Of a stretch of 64,000 bases of DNA, positions 28,823 to 36,300 are shown one piece after another. The stretch lies in contig NZ_LT634361.1 of the NCBI RefSeq assembly GCF_900119795.1, positions 1,736,001 to 1,800,000 on the forward strand. Direction: 5' to 3'. Made by a program: the position numbers and the translations under genes. Below the pieces are notes generated by a model that worked only from the letters and a program-made list of their open reading frames with translations, had not been told where the DNA came from and did no database searches. The DNA is from Tenacibaculum maritimum NCIMB 2154. Lineage in GTDB: Bacteria; Bacteroidota; Bacteroidia; Flavobacteriales; Flavobacteriaceae. The stretch's first letter is position 1. Each line of letters opens with the position of its first letter.

Positions 28823-29881
28823 ATGATACATAAAAATTTAACTTTATTATTAATTATTTTTCTTTTTACTGCTTGTAGTGATGACACAGTAACCCAATCA
28901 TTCGATCTCAAGCAATTAAGAAATAACTTTATTAAAAACATTGAAACACCAAGCACTAATAAACTTCTTCAAAATATTGAGCTTCTAAATAAAGAGATTA
29001 CTGCTTTTTCTATGGAGGCAAACAGACAAAATTTAGAAAAACTTCAAAGCACATGGAAACTGACTGCCATTGCTTTTAGTGGAAATGAAATATTAAACAT
29101 TGGAGCAATTAAGGCCTCTGGAATTCATAATGCTTTTTATAGTTGGAACGCAAATGAAGAAGGTATTAATAATTATATAAACTCTTCAAACGTTATTTCA
29201 GGCACTACCATCAATACTTTGCCTACAAATTTTCGTGGGCTGAGCGCTATTGAGTTTTTAATTTTTGACGCTTCCTTCACTGAAACCCTAGCTTCTTTTA
29301 GTAATCAAAGACGGGTTCAATACTTAAAAATGCTAGGTGAAAATCTACTACAAAAAGCCATTTCTTTAAATAAAATATGGAAAAACTATCGCGCTGTTTT
29401 TATTTCTAATAACACTACTGGAATTGATGGTGGAATTAATATAGTTATAAACCAAATAAATGCTTCACTAGAAAATATAAAACGGTTTAAAATAGGAGAG
29501 CCTGCTGGTATAGAAAGAACTACCTTCGTAGATATTAATAAGCTTCAAGCTGAAAAAAGTGCCTCTTCTATAGCACTTATAAAAAAGAATATAAATACCA
29601 TTAAGGAAATTTACTTTGGAAAAACAGAGGGATTAGCTGACTATGTTAGCTTTATTACAAAGAATAACGATTTAAATATTAAAATTGGAAAGCAATTTGA
29701 ACTCATTGAAAACAGTATTACTAAACTAAATTCAAAAGCATTAAAAGATGTGCTTCTTAGTAATCCTAATGACGTAAAAGAGCTATATGATACTATTAAA
29801 TCCTTAATCATACTTATCAAAGCCGATCTTGCTAGTGCGCTATCAATTACTATTACCTTTACCGATAATGATGGCGATTAA
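28823..29881 (+). CDS. Imelysin-family lipoprotein, second copy
   Basis: A 352-residue lipoprotein (MIHKNLTLLLIIFLFTAC, lipobox Cys 18). The imelysin pattern is present but weaker than in the first copy: LEKLQSTWKLTAIAFSG near 73, and RGLSAIEFLIFD near 136 in place of GYHAIEFLLWG, so the conserved His is missing. Its C-terminus (DLASALSITITFTDNDGD) closely resembles that of the imelysin at 33786-34892 (DMASAMSIKITIEDNDGD), so these two are paralogs. The start is 4 bp after the di-heme gene, hence co-transcribed. It ends facing the TonB-dependent receptor gene. Confidence 0.82.
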   Translation: MIHKNLTLLLIIFLFTACSDDTVTQSFDLKQLRNNFIKNIETPSTNKLLQNIELLNKEITAFSMEANRQNLEKLQSTWKLTAIAFSGNEILNIGAIKASGIHNAFYSWNANEEGINNYINSSNVISGTTINTLPTNFRGLSAIEFLIFDASFTETLASFSNQRRVQYLKMLGENLLQKAISLNKIWKNYRAVFISNNTTGIDGGINIVINQINASLENIKRFKIGEPAGIERTTFVDINKLQAEKSASSIALIKKNINTIKEIYFGKTEGLADYVSFITKNNDLNIKIGKQFELIENSITKLNSKALKDVLLSNPNDVKELYDTIKSLIILIKADLASALSITITFTDNDGD

Positions 29882-29964
29882 ACTAGTTTTAAACGTTAGC
29901 TTTTAACTATAAAAGCAGTGCTTTTTTCTTATAGAAATTTAAATGAATTAAACGCTCAAAAAAA

Positions 29965-32448
29965 TTATAAGCTAAATTCCAATGTTACATAATAACTTCT
30001 AGGAGCTGACGGTATAATACCTGGTCCTGGATATCCTGTAGCTCTTCTTGTAAAGTAATTTTCATTTAATAAATTATTTATACCTGTTTCCAATTTCCAT
30101 CTTTTATATGAATATGAAAAAGATGCGTCTAAAATTGAATATGCTGGTATGCTACCTACTAACCCTTCTCTACTACTACCTACTTGTACTGTTTCTCCAT
30201 TGGTAGCATCTGTAAACTGTTTAGATAAATGCGTATATTGAACGCTTCCTAAGAAGTTCTTATAACCAAACTTAACTCCTGTTTTAAAATTCATTAATGG
30301 AATAAATTCTACTTTCTTCCCTACCACACTACGCTCTTTAGATTTGGTATATTCAGATGCAGTCACCGCTATATTGGTAAATAGATTTAAAACAACTTCG
30401 TCATTAGCACTATGAAATACTGATAATAAATTCCAATCTATAAAACTTTCTACACCATAAATAAATGCTTCCCCGATATTATCTCTTACTCTATCCCCTT
30501 TATTGGGGCCTGTAGAAACTAAAGTTACTCCTATACGATCTTTATAAAATAATCCGTAGGCTCCTACATCATAAGATAAAAAGTTATTCCATCTACCTCT
30601 TAATCCAATATCTGCTGTAGCTCCTTTTTCATCTCCTATATTTTCCCCTACCAAAAATGATGGATTTACCGTTCTAATATCATTAAAGGTAACCGAGCGA
30701 TAATTTTGAGATATATTTCCATATAATTCAAAACTAGCTGATGGTTTATAACTAACTCCTATTCCTAACAATGCAAAACTTCTTTCCTTCACTTTATTTT
30801 CTATTGCTGTACTAATTCCTCCAGGTAATGCATTTCCTGCTCCATCTCTTAAAACTCTAGAATATTCACCATTAGCACTAGTTTTTATATATTCCAAACG
30901 AATTCCCGGCGTTAACGTGAAACTCTCTGATATTTTAAAGATATTTTCTCCAAAAATTGCTACATTTTCGTTAGGAAATTTAAAGAAAGAGCTATTATAA
31001 TCCTCTTTATCTACAAATTTAAAATCAGCATCACTATCTCTGGAACCCGCTCCTTGCTTTTCATCATTATTCGCTCGGTAATACTTGGCTCCTACTAGAA
31101 ATATACTTTTTTTATTTCCGAGGGTATAATTTGATAAAAAGCGCGTTTCTATTCCCCAGTTTTTATAATTCCCTATGATTAAATCTCTAAAATCATATAC
31201 TCCATTCTCTGTTTCATCAGGTGCTGAAACTGGATTTAATCCAATAAATTTATAGTTTCCTCTATACCCTAAAGCTTTTCTTGAAGCGCTTAATCCAAAA
31301 AGATTAAAACTCAACCTTGTGGTTTCTGTAAAATTATGCTCGAGCTTTAACGCCCATAGATTCCAATCTATATCAAACCAATTTCTGCTTCGTAAACTTT
31401 GCAACGGATTTTGATTGAACTGGCTATCTGTAAGCCCTCCAGGTTGTTTTGCTAAATAATTTAAATGTGTAAATTCTGCTATGAATGTAGTTTTATTTGA
31501 TATTTTATGATCTACGTGAGCATATATATTTTTTGAATTAAATGCAGAATTAGGTCTAAAACCATCTCCTTCCTTAAAATTAAAATACCCATAATATCCT
31601 GTTTTTCCTACTGTTCCTCCTACACTTGTAAAACTATTAAACAAACCAAATGATCCAATTGATTGACGCGTTATCAATTCAAACCCTTCATTTCTATTGG
31701 GGCCTTTAAATTTAAAGTTTAGCAAACCTCCAAATTGGGTTCCATATTGCAAAGAGGCAGCTCCTCTTATAATTTGTATTTCTTTTAAAGCCTCTCCTGG
31801 AGGTGTATAATAACTTTCTGGGTATCCTAATACATCGGCACTGATATCATAACCATTCTGTCTTGTGTTAAAATTGGAAGTTCTATTAGGATCCAATCCT
31901 CTCCCTCCAATATTTAATTGCAACCCTGCATCATCATTTTCGTAAATATTCAAACCCACAACTTGGCTATATATTTGACGTGCATTATTGGCAGCCTTAT
32001 TTCCTATAGATTGATCTACTAATACAACCTCTGTTTTTTTTCCTGCAAAAATTGCTGTCCCTTCTACTTCTTTTAATCTCTTAAGTGTAAAAGCTTTTCT
32101 TTTTCGTTGATTTATAACTACTTCTGATAGCTCTTCTTCTAATGCTTCTAATACAATATTTAGCTGTAAGTTTTTATTCGTTATCGCTATGTTTTTTTCA
32201 TTTATTTTAAAATAATATGAGAAGAACACAATTTTATGTTTCCCTGATTTTAAAGAAGTGATTTTATAACTTCCTTGGAGATCAGATTTTGCTAAAATTC
32301 CTCCAGAAGCACTATAAACTTCAACTCCTTTAATAGCATTCCCTTGACTATCTACTACTTTTCCATAAATAGTGTGCTGAGCAAGTAAATTTTGCAGTGA
32401 AAAAAGTAGCATTATAATAATGCTATAATCCTTTAATTTTAATTTCAT
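29965..32448 (-). CDS. TonB-dependent outer-membrane receptor (FecA-like)
   Basis: An outer-membrane active transporter of 827 residues. A signal peptide (MKLKLKDYSIIIMLLFSLQNLLAQ) is followed by a carboxypeptidase-regulatory-like domain (about 25-105; YGKVVDSQGNAIKGVEVYS). The plug domain (about 125-245) has GLNIYENDDAGLQLNIGGRGLDPNR, the pattern of ferric citrate-type FecA plugs. A 22-strand-type barrel ends in YYVTLEFSL with a terminal aromatic-alternating strand. It overlaps the HTTM gene by 26 bp. The substrate is not determined; ferric siderophore, citrate or heme are the candidates. It is the last gene of the minus-strand unit. Confidence 0.93.
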   Translation of the reverse strand: MKLKLKDYSIIIMLLFSLQNLLAQHTIYGKVVDSQGNAIKGVEVYSASGGILAKSDLQGSYKITSLKSGKHKIVFFSYYFKINEKNIAITNKNLQLNIVLEALEEELSEVVINQRKRKAFTLKRLKEVEGTAIFAGKKTEVVLVDQSIGNKAANNARQIYSQVVGLNIYENDDAGLQLNIGGRGLDPNRTSNFNTRQNGYDISADVLGYPESYYTPPGEALKEIQIIRGAASLQYGTQFGGLLNFKFKGPNRNEGFELITRQSIGSFGLFNSFTSVGGTVGKTGYYGYFNFKEGDGFRPNSAFNSKNIYAHVDHKISNKTTFIAEFTHLNYLAKQPGGLTDSQFNQNPLQSLRSRNWFDIDWNLWALKLEHNFTETTRLSFNLFGLSASRKALGYRGNYKFIGLNPVSAPDETENGVYDFRDLIIGNYKNWGIETRFLSNYTLGNKKSIFLVGAKYYRANNDEKQGAGSRDSDADFKFVDKEDYNSSFFKFPNENVAIFGENIFKISESFTLTPGIRLEYIKTSANGEYSRVLRDGAGNALPGGISTAIENKVKERSFALLGIGVSYKPSASFELYGNISQNYRSVTFNDIRTVNPSFLVGENIGDEKGATADIGLRGRWNNFLSYDVGAYGLFYKDRIGVTLVSTGPNKGDRVRDNIGEAFIYGVESFIDWNLLSVFHSANDEVVLNLFTNIAVTASEYTKSKERSVVGKKVEFIPLMNFKTGVKFGYKNFLGSVQYTHLSKQFTDATNGETVQVGSSREGLVGSIPAYSILDASFSYSYKRWKLETGINNLLNENYFTRRATGYPGPGIIPSAPRSYYVTLEFSL

Positions 32449-33796
32449 GATTAAATGGTATAATCCAATTTTTGTGTTTAAAACTATCTTTCTCTTGGTA
32501 TAAGTTTACTGTTGCATCTATAAATTGTGAACTCAATCTCCCGTTAAGAGTTACGAAACTTTCTACATAAACCTCTGGTTTTTTTATTCCCTTGTCTTTA
32601 AAAGTATCTCCTAAAAAATGAGCAAATTCTAAAATGAAATCAGGCTGGAAACTCATTTGCTTTTCTTGTAAAATGGTTAGATAATCTCTATTATTTATAT
32701 AGAAATATTTACCAGTATCAGCATCCACTATTTTAAAATCAGCTATTCCTGCCTTTTCCATAAGCATTACTCTCCAAGAAAAACGAAATCCTTCTTCTGT
32801 CCAAAATAACTCTCCTGGGTATGCTAGATATCTAAAAGGAAAAAGTAATTGAAACGTAAAAAAGACAGCAAATATTTTTACTGCTATTTGTTGTTTTACC
32901 GAGTATGTTAATATTTTTCCATTGTCAAAATTAGCCTTAGAAGTTCTTATCAATTTAGCTATAAAGGCTATGATTTTATGATGAAAACTGGGTGTAAAAA
33001 ACAGCAAAGTGTTTACTATCATTATAAAGGGAAACATTCCTATTGGAAATAATATTCTTGTAAATACATGAAATATTACTACCATAAAAAAAGCAAACAG
33101 CCTTGTTCTTTTATATAATAATAAAAAAGGAATGGTCAAATCATATAAGGTTCCTCCCCAACTCATTGCAAAATGAAACCAAGTTTTAGGCATCAAGCTT
33201 CCTACTATTGGCAAATCATATTGCACAGGTAACCATATACTTAGAGGAGAAGCTCTAAATAACCAATCAGAGTTTAACTTTGCTAAACCCGCATAAAAAT
33301 ACACTATTCCTAGCATTAATTTTAATACATCTACGGTATATTGGGGTACTTTTTGATAAGATAACTTAGAATTTAATTTTGCATCTATTGAAAAATAGGC
33401 ACTTGCTGGTAAAAAGATTAGCATAAAACTAACCAAACTTATAAAATAATAATGATTCAAATAAGTTGTTTTATCCATTAATTCTATATAGGTAAAACTC
33501 AAAAAGAAAATAACTATGGCTACTCTATATTTATAACCAATAGTTATTAATAACGCTGCCAAAGCACAAATAACAAATAGCAAGTAGGTATAACTTCCTA
33601 AAGGTTTTACCCACTCAAAACCAAAATAAGAGAAATGAAACTTTGGATTGACATACAATGATTCAATCCATCCATGATACCAAAAACGTAGCATGCTTGC
33701 AAACATCATGATACCAAAAAAAATACGGAAAACAGCCAAAGAAGCTGCTTCCGTAGTTTTTTCTAAATAGTTTCGTATTTGACGACTAATCGCCAT
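32423..33796 (-). CDS. HTTM-domain membrane protein (gamma-carboxylase-like)
   Basis: An inner-membrane protein of 457 residues with the HTTM domain shared with vitamin K-dependent gamma-carboxylase. About eight hydrophobic segments lie in residues 15-330; landmarks are SLAVFRIFFGIMMF near 17, YFISLVSFMLIFLPASAYFSID near 115 and YFYAGLAKLNSDWL near 168, which is typical of HTTM proteins. The C-terminal 130 residues are soluble (SWRVMLMEKAG and LNGRLSSQFID). I chose ATG at 33796; a TTG four codons earlier also exists. It overlaps the imelysin gene by 11 bp and the receptor gene by 26 bp, so all three are tightly coupled. Whether it carboxylates anything is unknown. Confidence 0.85.
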   Translation of the reverse strand: MAISRQIRNYLEKTTEAASLAVFRIFFGIMMFASMLRFWYHGWIESLYVNPKFHFSYFGFEWVKPLGSYTYLLFVICALAALLITIGYKYRVAIVIFFLSFTYIELMDKTTYLNHYYFISLVSFMLIFLPASAYFSIDAKLNSKLSYQKVPQYTVDVLKLMLGIVYFYAGLAKLNSDWLFRASPLSIWLPVQYDLPIVGSLMPKTWFHFAMSWGGTLYDLTIPFLLLYKRTRLFAFFMVVIFHVFTRILFPIGMFPFIMIVNTLLFFTPSFHHKIIAFIAKLIRTSKANFDNGKILTYSVKQQIAVKIFAVFFTFQLLFPFRYLAYPGELFWTEEGFRFSWRVMLMEKAGIADFKIVDADTGKYFYINNRDYLTILQEKQMSFQPDFILEFAHFLGDTFKDKGIKKPEVYVESFVTLNGRLSSQFIDATVNLYQEKDSFKHKNWIIPFNHEIKIKGL

Positions 33797-34892
33797 CGTT
33801 ATCTTCAATTGTAATTTTTATACTCATTGCACTTGCCATATCAACCTTTAAGTCTTTTACTAAAAGTTGTAACTTATCAAATGCCAATGTCATTTTCGTA
33901 TTATCCGTATTTATCTGGCGCACAAAATTAGCATCTAAAACATCTATCGCGCTTCTTACATCAGTAATCTTAGTATTGATTGCTGCAATTAAATCCTCTC
34001 TCTTTAAAAATTGTAAGTATGCCTTTAAACTTTTACCTGTAGTATTGCCATCATATGTTTTTCCATTAAAAAAGTCTTCTGTGGCATCAAAAGCTGCCTC
34101 TAATAATACTTTAGAAATATCTTTTTTGTAATAAGCTTCTGCATTTCTTGGAATAGGAGTTCCTGTTCTTACCCCTGAAGGAAATGAAATTTTCTTTTCT
34201 CTAACTTCTCTTTCAAAGAAAGAAACCACATAAAAGTTAACTAACTTATCTACACTACTTGTTATAGAAGAACCATCATTTTCTATAAACAAATTCTTAA
34301 ATTCTCCATTCCAATCTGCTAGAACCTCTTTAGCTAAAAGGTCTATTCTTATTACCAAATCATTCAAATACTTTTTGTATTTAGCAGCATCAACTCCTGT
34401 ATAAAATGCGATGATACTAGCATCATCTGATGCTACCCCATTTATCATATAATCTAAAGCAGGAAATCCTTGTTCATCATATTCATTCTGAGAAGTTAAA
34501 TCATAATTTCCTGAAGTAATATTCAATGTTAAATCTTCAATATTTGTAGGAAAAGTATTCATATTACTAACCATATTCAAAGTTTCTGCCTTTCCTATTT
34601 GAAATATTGAAACTTTTTGCCAAACCATATAAGCCGTTTTCCAACTTGTTCTTAGGGTTAATAAATTAGCTTGATTTGGCGTTACTGCAAAATTATTTGC
34701 AGCATCTTTTAAATTTTCTGTTTTCTCAGCAAAGTCTGTATAACCTGGTACAATTAAATTGTTCGCCCAATGCGTTAACATCTCTTTTCTGTCAAACCCG
34801 TCTCCTACTTCTAAGCTATTATCAGAACTAGAGCTACACGCATATAGTATTATTATCGAAATAATGGAAAGTAAACTAACTTTTTTAAACAT
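33786..34892 (-). CDS. Imelysin-family lipoprotein, third copy
   Basis: A 368-residue lipoprotein (MFKKVSLLSIISIIILYAC, lipobox Cys 19). It shows LRTSWKTAYMVWQKVSIFQIGKAE near 82, the imelysin W-x5-W helix, and GFPALDYMINGVASDD near 142 at the position of the GxHxxE site, so the motif is replaced. The C-terminal end DMASAMSIKITIEDNDGD matches that of the second imelysin. It is the first gene after a terminator and has its own promoter with a regulator-like box at the start site. HTTM starts inside its last codons. Confidence 0.85.
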   Translation of the reverse strand: MFKKVSLLSIISIIILYACSSSSDNSLEVGDGFDRKEMLTHWANNLIVPGYTDFAEKTENLKDAANNFAVTPNQANLLTLRTSWKTAYMVWQKVSIFQIGKAETLNMVSNMNTFPTNIEDLTLNITSGNYDLTSQNEYDEQGFPALDYMINGVASDDASIIAFYTGVDAAKYKKYLNDLVIRIDLLAKEVLADWNGEFKNLFIENDGSSITSSVDKLVNFYVVSFFEREVREKKISFPSGVRTGTPIPRNAEAYYKKDISKVLLEAAFDATEDFFNGKTYDGNTTGKSLKAYLQFLKREDLIAAINTKITDVRSAIDVLDANFVRQINTDNTKMTLAFDKLQLLVKDLKVDMASAMSIKITIEDNDGD

Positions 34893-34895
34893 ATT

Positions 34896-34914
34896 ATTAC
34901 TATTTATTCTAAAT
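34896..34914. promoter_or_regulatory. Metalloregulator-like box 3 (at the third imelysin start)
   Basis: Read on the minus strand: ATTTAGAATAAATAGTAAT, 15 of 19 positions like the 36191 box. It covers the leader between the -7 element (34923-34930) and the start codon at 34892. Confidence 0.5.
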
Positions 34915-34922
34915 AAAGATGT

Positions 34923-34930
34923 GCAAATAT
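34923..34930 (-). promoter_or_regulatory. -7 element of the third imelysin promoter
   Basis: TATATTTG on the minus strand, 30 bp upstream of the start codon, just after the DUF4856 terminator. The -33 region would fall inside the terminator stem, and no TTG is evident. Confidence 0.5.
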
Positions 34931-34932
34931 AT

Positions 34933-34964
34933 AAAAAAGTAGCCGATAAATCGGCTACTTTTTT
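34933..34964 (-). terminator. Terminator after the DUF4856 gene
   Basis: Perfect 14-bp arms AAAAAAGTAGCCGA (34933-34946) and TCGGCTACTTTTTT (34951-34964) around TAAA. It lies between the DUF4856 stop and the next promoter, so the two transcripts are at least partly separate. Confidence 0.88.
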
Positions 34965-34986
34965 TATATATCTGTTTTAAAATAGA

Positions 34987-36186
34987 CTAGTTATTAGCAT
35001 CTTTAGCTTCTGCTACAGTAAATTTAAACGCTGCTGCAATTTCTTTTGAAATTGTATCCAATGTTTCTGGAGTTACATCCCAAAATCCATCTCCTTTCAT
35101 TAAAGTTGTTAAATAACCTTTAACCTTTGTCTTGTCTAAATGCGGGTTTCCTGATGCATTACGAGCAAAACGTAAGCTATATACAAACCCATATCCTTCA
35201 GATAAATCATGAAAAGCTGCTGTTTTATCTGTAGCTAACTTTTCTTTACCAGCTTGTAAATAATAAACAGCTCTAATTGCAATCACTTTAGATATAGCCT
35301 CTCTAATAATTTCAGCTTGTGTATTTCGCACTTCATAATTTTTAGCTACAATTGCTGCTCTACCTAATTTAAAAGCGTCATATATTTTTTTAGCTATTCC
35401 TTTAAAGCTAGGATCTTTTTCTACTCTACTTAAGTATTTATTTAAGAAGTTATCAGCTCCTAGAACTGGTTTTTCTGGGTTTTCTTCGGTACCATATAAG
35501 TATCCAAAAGCTTCATCCCATTTATGCTCCATTTTAGTATAGCTCTTCCCTGACTCTAATACTTCTGAATCATTATTCGCTTTATTTTCTCCAGCATCAA
35601 GAACATCCATACTTAAATAGTTATTTAAAATTTGATCAGCCATTAAAGCCCCTATCAATGATTTCCCAAAAGCTTGATCTAGCTCTAACCCTTTGGCATT
35701 CACATAACGATAAGAAGCTGGGTTAGAATTTAGTTTTTGCAATCTACCTGCATTCCCTTTTGATGCATCTGCATTCCACTTTGGAAATACAACATCTACT
35801 TGCGAATTCATCCAGCCATCAAAATCGGCTAATAATTCATTTCTTTCTGTTAAGTTCGCTTTGAAGTAATCTTGAGATGCCGCTACCTTTTCACGTACTT
35901 TTTTTCCTGATGTATTTAATGCCGCTTCTGTAAATCCGGTACCATCTTTAAACATCTCCATTAAACCTGCTTTAGTACTAGAAGTTTTTTTCAGTCCTGC
36001 AACAATCTCTGCCGACATCTTAATTCTAGCTGTTTGACCAGAAAAACTAACTGTAGTATTTTTATTTCTCTCAAACTTATATGTAGGAGGTGCTGTTACA
36101 TTATTAATTGGTGTATCATCATCACTAGAGCATGAAGTGAACACTAAAGCTGAAATAGCTAATGCTGAAAGAATTACTCTTTTCAT
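34987..36186 (-). CDS. DUF4856 lipoprotein
   Basis: A 399-residue lipoprotein with signal MKRVILSALAISALVFTSC (lipobox Cys 19) and an acidic start (SSDDDTP). The body matches DUF4856 as I know it from flavobacteria: YKFERNKNTTVSFSGQTARI near 36, LELDQAFGKSLIGALMADQILNNYLS near 170, KMEHKWDEAFGYLYG near 218 and ISKVIAIRAVYYLQAG near 297. It is strongly helical. Function is undescribed; the family often sits next to imelysin genes. Two 19-bp boxes flank its promoter, mirroring the layout at the imelysin gene at 26133. Confidence 0.85.
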   Translation of the reverse strand: MKRVILSALAISALVFTSCSSDDDTPINNVTAPPTYKFERNKNTTVSFSGQTARIKMSAEIVAGLKKTSSTKAGLMEMFKDGTGFTEAALNTSGKKVREKVAASQDYFKANLTERNELLADFDGWMNSQVDVVFPKWNADASKGNAGRLQKLNSNPASYRYVNAKGLELDQAFGKSLIGALMADQILNNYLSMDVLDAGENKANNDSEVLESGKSYTKMEHKWDEAFGYLYGTEENPEKPVLGADNFLNKYLSRVEKDPSFKGIAKKIYDAFKLGRAAIVAKNYEVRNTQAEIIREAISKVIAIRAVYYLQAGKEKLATDKTAAFHDLSEGYGFVYSLRFARNASGNPHLDKTKVKGYLTTLMKGDGFWDVTPETLDTISKEIAAAFKFTVAEAKDANN

Positions 36187-36190
36187 TTTT

Positions 36191-36209
36191 ATTTAGATTT
36201 AATTTTAAT
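36191..36209. promoter_or_regulatory. Metalloregulator-like box 4 (DUF4856 promoter, proximal)
   Basis: ATTTAGATTTAATTTTAAT on the plus strand, 4 bp from the start codon and 11 bp downstream of the -7 element. 18 of 19 positions equal box 1. Confidence 0.6.
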
Positions 36210-36220
36210 AAAATTCACAA

Positions 36221-36252
36221 CAAAAGTAACCTAAGAATTTGAAGTTACCAAA
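36221..36252 (-). promoter_or_regulatory. Promoter of the DUF4856 gene
   Basis: TACTTTTG (36221-36228) as -7 element and TTTG (36249-36252) as -33 element, spaced by 20 bp, a textbook Bacteroidota promoter. It lies between boxes 4 and 5. Confidence 0.7.
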
Positions 36253-36255
36253 TCT

Positions 36256-36274
36256 ATTAAGATTTATTTTAAAT
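36256..36274. promoter_or_regulatory. Metalloregulator-like box 5 (DUF4856 promoter, distal)
   Basis: ATTAAGATTTATTTTAAAT on the plus strand, 16 of 19 positions like box 4, just upstream of the -33 element. Confidence 0.5.
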
Positions 36275-36300
36275 AAAAATAAGCGATAACATTCTCCGTC

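Noticed and set aside
29911..29930. Possible terminator AAAAGCA-G-TGCTTTTTT between the convergent second imelysin and receptor genes
   Set aside because: The effective stem is only about five A/T-rich base pairs, so it is too weak to call, although a terminator is expected in this gap.
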